Shown here in pieces: positions 62,329-64,000 of a stretch of 64,000 bases of DNA; the first letter of the stretch is position 1, and each line of letters opens with the position of its first letter. This DNA is from Caballeronia sordidicola (GTDB lineage: Bacteria > Pseudomonadota > Gammaproteobacteria > Burkholderiales > Burkholderiaceae): NCBI RefSeq assembly GCF_001544455.2, contig NZ_FCOC02000025.1, positions 1 through 64,000 of the forward strand, written 5' to 3'. The notes beneath the pieces are model-generated. The model was not told the DNA's origin. It saw only the letters and a program-made list of their open reading frames with translations, and did no database searches. Made by a program: the position numbers and the translations under genes.

Positions 62329-62789
62329 GATCGATCGTCGGAAAGTTGGTCGAAATACTGTTGGAGAATGACGCGGGCGGCTTCGGCGTCGATGTCGTCA
62401 TAACGGCCCTTCGCGTTCGTTTTCACGCCGTTGCGCTTCAATTCGGCCTTCGCTTCCACCGACGAATACCGCTCGTCCACCCAGCTCACCGGCACACTGA
62501 ATCGGCCGTTCAACTGGTTACCAAAACGCGTGGCCAGTTGGGTCATTTCGTGCGGCGTGCCGTCCGGGTGCATGGGCAGGCCGACGACCACGGTGCGCGG
62601 ATTCCACTCGGCGATCAACTGGCCAATCGCTTCGAACCGATACTCCCGGCTGCGGTTTTCGAGCACGGTGAGCGCCCGCGCATGCTGCGTCAACGTATTG
62701 CCAACCGCCACGCCAATGCGCTTTTCGCCGTAGTCGAAGGCAAGCAACGTAGCTTCAATACGTGTGTCACCCCCGCCGTCACCCGTCAT
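62325..62789 (-). CDS. ruvX: RuvX/YqgF-type pre-16S rRNA nuclease (putative Holliday junction resolvase)
   Basis: 154 aa from the ATG at 62789, which overlaps the algH stop by 4 bases; the longer frame to 63266 is a shadow over algH. RNase H-like motifs: LAFDYGEKRIGVAVG, VVVGLPMHPDG, WVDERYSSVEA and DDIDAEAARVIL. YqgF acts in 16S rRNA 5' maturation in E. coli. Confidence 0.95.
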   Translation of the reverse strand: MTGDGGGDTRIEATLLAFDYGEKRIGVAVGNTLTQHARALTVLENRSREYRFEAIGQLIAEWNPRTVVVGLPMHPDGTPHEMTQLATRFGNQLNGRFSVPVSWVDERYSSVEAKAELKRNGVKTNAKGRYDDIDAEAARVILQQYFDQLSDDRS

Positions 62790-63364
62790 GCGTGGCCCGC
62801 TTCGCCCGACAGCATGGACAGCGACACCCCCAGCAACGACAACGCCGCCTGCAACTTGTCCTCGGCAGGCACGTCGAAGACGATGCGCGGATCGGCTTCC
62901 ACCGTCAGCCAGCCGTTCTTGGAAATTTCCTCTTCCAGTTGCCCCGCGCCCCAGCCGGCATGGCCGAGCGTGAGCAGGAAGCGCTCGGGACCCTTGCCGC
63001 TCGCAACCGCTTCGAGCACGTCTTTCGACGTGGTCATGGCAAGGCCGCCGGGCACGCTCATGGACGATGTGTAGACATCGCCATCGGCGGGATCGTGCAG
63101 CACGAAACCGCGCTCCGTCTGCACCGGTCCGCCGAAATAGACGGGCAAATGCACGAGCGGCTCGATCTCGAGCTTCAGGTCGATTCGATTGAAAAGCGAT
63201 TGGAGGTCGATGTCGGTCGGCCGGTTGATCACCAGGCCGAGCGCACCACGCTCGCTGTGATCGCAAAGGTAGACTACAGTCCCCGAGAACGTGGGATCGG
63301 CCATGCTGGGCATGGCGATCAGGAACTGATTGGTCAAGTTGATGCGATCGGGTGTCTTGGACAT
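62786..63364 (-). CDS. algH: YqgE/AlgH family protein
   Basis: 192 aa from the ATG at 63364; an in-frame start at 63478 would run into phrB's promoter region. LTNQFLIAMPSM, TVVYLCDHSERGALGLVIN, YFGGPVQTERGFVLH and GHAGWGAGQLEEEI are diagnostic. Function poorly defined; commonly next to ruvX. First gene of the leftward pyr operon. Confidence 0.94.
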   Translation of the reverse strand: MSKTPDRINLTNQFLIAMPSMADPTFSGTVVYLCDHSERGALGLVINRPTDIDLQSLFNRIDLKLEIEPLVHLPVYFGGPVQTERGFVLHDPADGDVYTSSMSVPGGLAMTTSKDVLEAVASGKGPERFLLTLGHAGWGAGQLEEEISKNGWLTVEADPRIVFDVPAEDKLQAALSLLGVSLSMLSGEAGHA

Positions 63365-63393
63365 GATTCGGATTTTAACAAAGGCGATACTTG

Positions 63394-64000
63394 ATGGCCG
63401 ACTTTGAACTGGGACTTGTCTGGTTTCGGCGAGACCTGCGCGTAGCAGACCATGCTGCACTCTATCACGCAGTAACACGCTGTCGCCGGGTGCTGTGCGC
63501 CTTCGTTTTCGACCGCGAAATTCTGTCGCCTTTATCGAAAAACGATCGCCGCGTGCCGTTTATTCATGCCAGCCTGATCGAACTCGACAAGTCGCTGCGC
63601 GAAGCCGGCGGCGGCCTGATCGTGCGTCATGGCGTGCCATTGCATGAAATTCTCGAGCTCGCGCGCGAATGCGGCGTGAACGCCGTATTCGCCAATCGCG
63701 ATTATGAGCCGTCCGCAAAAGCGCGCGACGAGGCGATCGGGAAAAAACTGGCAAGCGCGGACGTTGCGTTTTTCACGTTCAAGGACCAGACCATTTTTCA
63801 TCAGGACGATGTGCTGACGGGCGCCGGCAAGCCCTACACGGTTTTCACGCCGTACAAGCGCAACTGGCTGGCATCGCTTACGCCGGATGCGCTGAAACCG
63901 TACGCGTCGGAAGAGAATTTGTCCGCGTTGGCCAAGCCGCCGGCCGGCGTGAAGCACGGGATTCCATCGCTGGAAGCGCTGGGGTTCAGCAAGGAGCACG
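63394..64000 (+). CDS. phrB: deoxyribodipyrimidine photolyase, 5' part, cut by window edge
   Basis: The forward strand is open from the ATG at 63394 to the right edge (202 codons). GLVWFRRDLRVADHAAL is the classic photolyase start; FVFDREIL, PFIHASLIELDKSL, VFANRDYEP and FFTFKDQTIF, then PYTVFTPYKRNWL, continue the antenna-domain half. The FAD-binding C-terminal half lies outside the window. Repairs UV pyrimidine dimers using light. It is divergent from algH, with 29 bp between starts. Confidence 0.95.
   Translation, partial: MADFELGLVWFRRDLRVADHAALYHAVTRCRRVLCAFVFDREILSPLSKNDRRVPFIHASLIELDKSLREAGGGLIVRHGVPLHEILELARECGVNAVFANRDYEPSAKARDEAIGKKLASADVAFFTFKDQTIFHQDDVLTGAGKPYTVFTPYKRNWLASLTPDALKPYASEENLSALAKPPAGVKHGIPSLEALGFSKEH

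Noticed and set aside
62790..63266. Upstream extension of ruvX to a 313-aa protein
   Set aside because: The added part is a frame over algH; YqgF proteins are about 150 aa and the ATG at 62789 overlaps the algH stop in the usual ATGA manner.
1..64000. tRNA, rRNA or integrase attachment repeats
   Set aside because: I looked for tRNA-like and rRNA-like segments and for direct repeats flanking the recombinase and saw none; a covariance-model search would be needed to exclude a tRNA.

Overview
The window looks like a chromosome segment from a Burkholderiaceae bacterium (Burkholderia, Paraburkholderia or Caballeronia type). It is GC-rich. Its right end carries the block phrB / algH-ruvX-pyrR-pyrB-pyrC'-plsC-rfbBACD / apaH, which I recognise as an arrangement typical of that family next to its O-antigen locus.

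Region 1 (1-15.6 kb) is an accessory, partly decayed island. It opens with the 5' part of an IS21-type istA that runs off the left edge. An IS1111/IS110-type element follows, with 13-bp inverted repeats, and it truncates a degenerate NERD-like gene. Next comes a tyrosine recombinase carrying a C-terminal Fis-like helix-turn-helix. A sparse stretch follows with a few credible small genes (a 97-aa protein with a strong ribosome binding site, a DUF3268 zinc-finger protein, a 154-aa orphan with a frameshifted relative), a local family of short hairpins, and a group of small membrane proteins. It ends in a complete IS66 element with an 8-bp target duplication.

Region 2 (16.1-54 kb) is a large surface-polysaccharide locus made of several blocks. 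A leftward block encodes a glycosyltransferase, an epimerase, a WbpL-like initiating transferase and a WbpM-like dehydratase. A rightward block encodes ManC, the Wzm/Wzt ABC exporter (Wzt has a C-terminal carbohydrate-binding-type extension), a kinase-like/methyltransferase fusion, two more methyltransferases (one with eight 21-residue coiled-coil repeats) and two glycosyltransferases. Several large membrane proteins and a membrane-anchored methyltransferase follow. A tightly coupled leftward operon then encodes RfbF, RfbG and RfbH (towards CDP-3,6-dideoxy-4-ketohexose), a split transketolase, an SDR reductase, GtrA and GtrB, and ends at a clear terminator. The last part holds fcl, two glycosyltransferases, a DUF1488 protein and gmd, which with ManC would give GDP-L-fucose.

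Region 3 (54-64 kb) is conserved chromosome: apaH, the dTDP-L-rhamnose genes rfbDCAB, plsC, the pyrimidine genes (with a PyrC-like subunit lacking its metal-binding HxH), ruvX, algH and the start of phrB.

Two working models are the main interest. (1) The exporter block looks like an ABC-exported O-chain whose length is set by kinase/methyltransferase capping and a repeat-built coiled-coil ruler, similar in logic to WbdD but spread over different proteins. (2) The rfbFGH-transketolase-SDR-gtrAB operon looks able to make a CDP-linked two-carbon-branched 3,6-dideoxyhexose, load it on undecaprenyl phosphate and flip it. Two tandem 547-aa GT-C-like proteins just beyond the operon's end are candidates for attaching it in the periplasm. 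Both are inferences from domain content and gene coupling.
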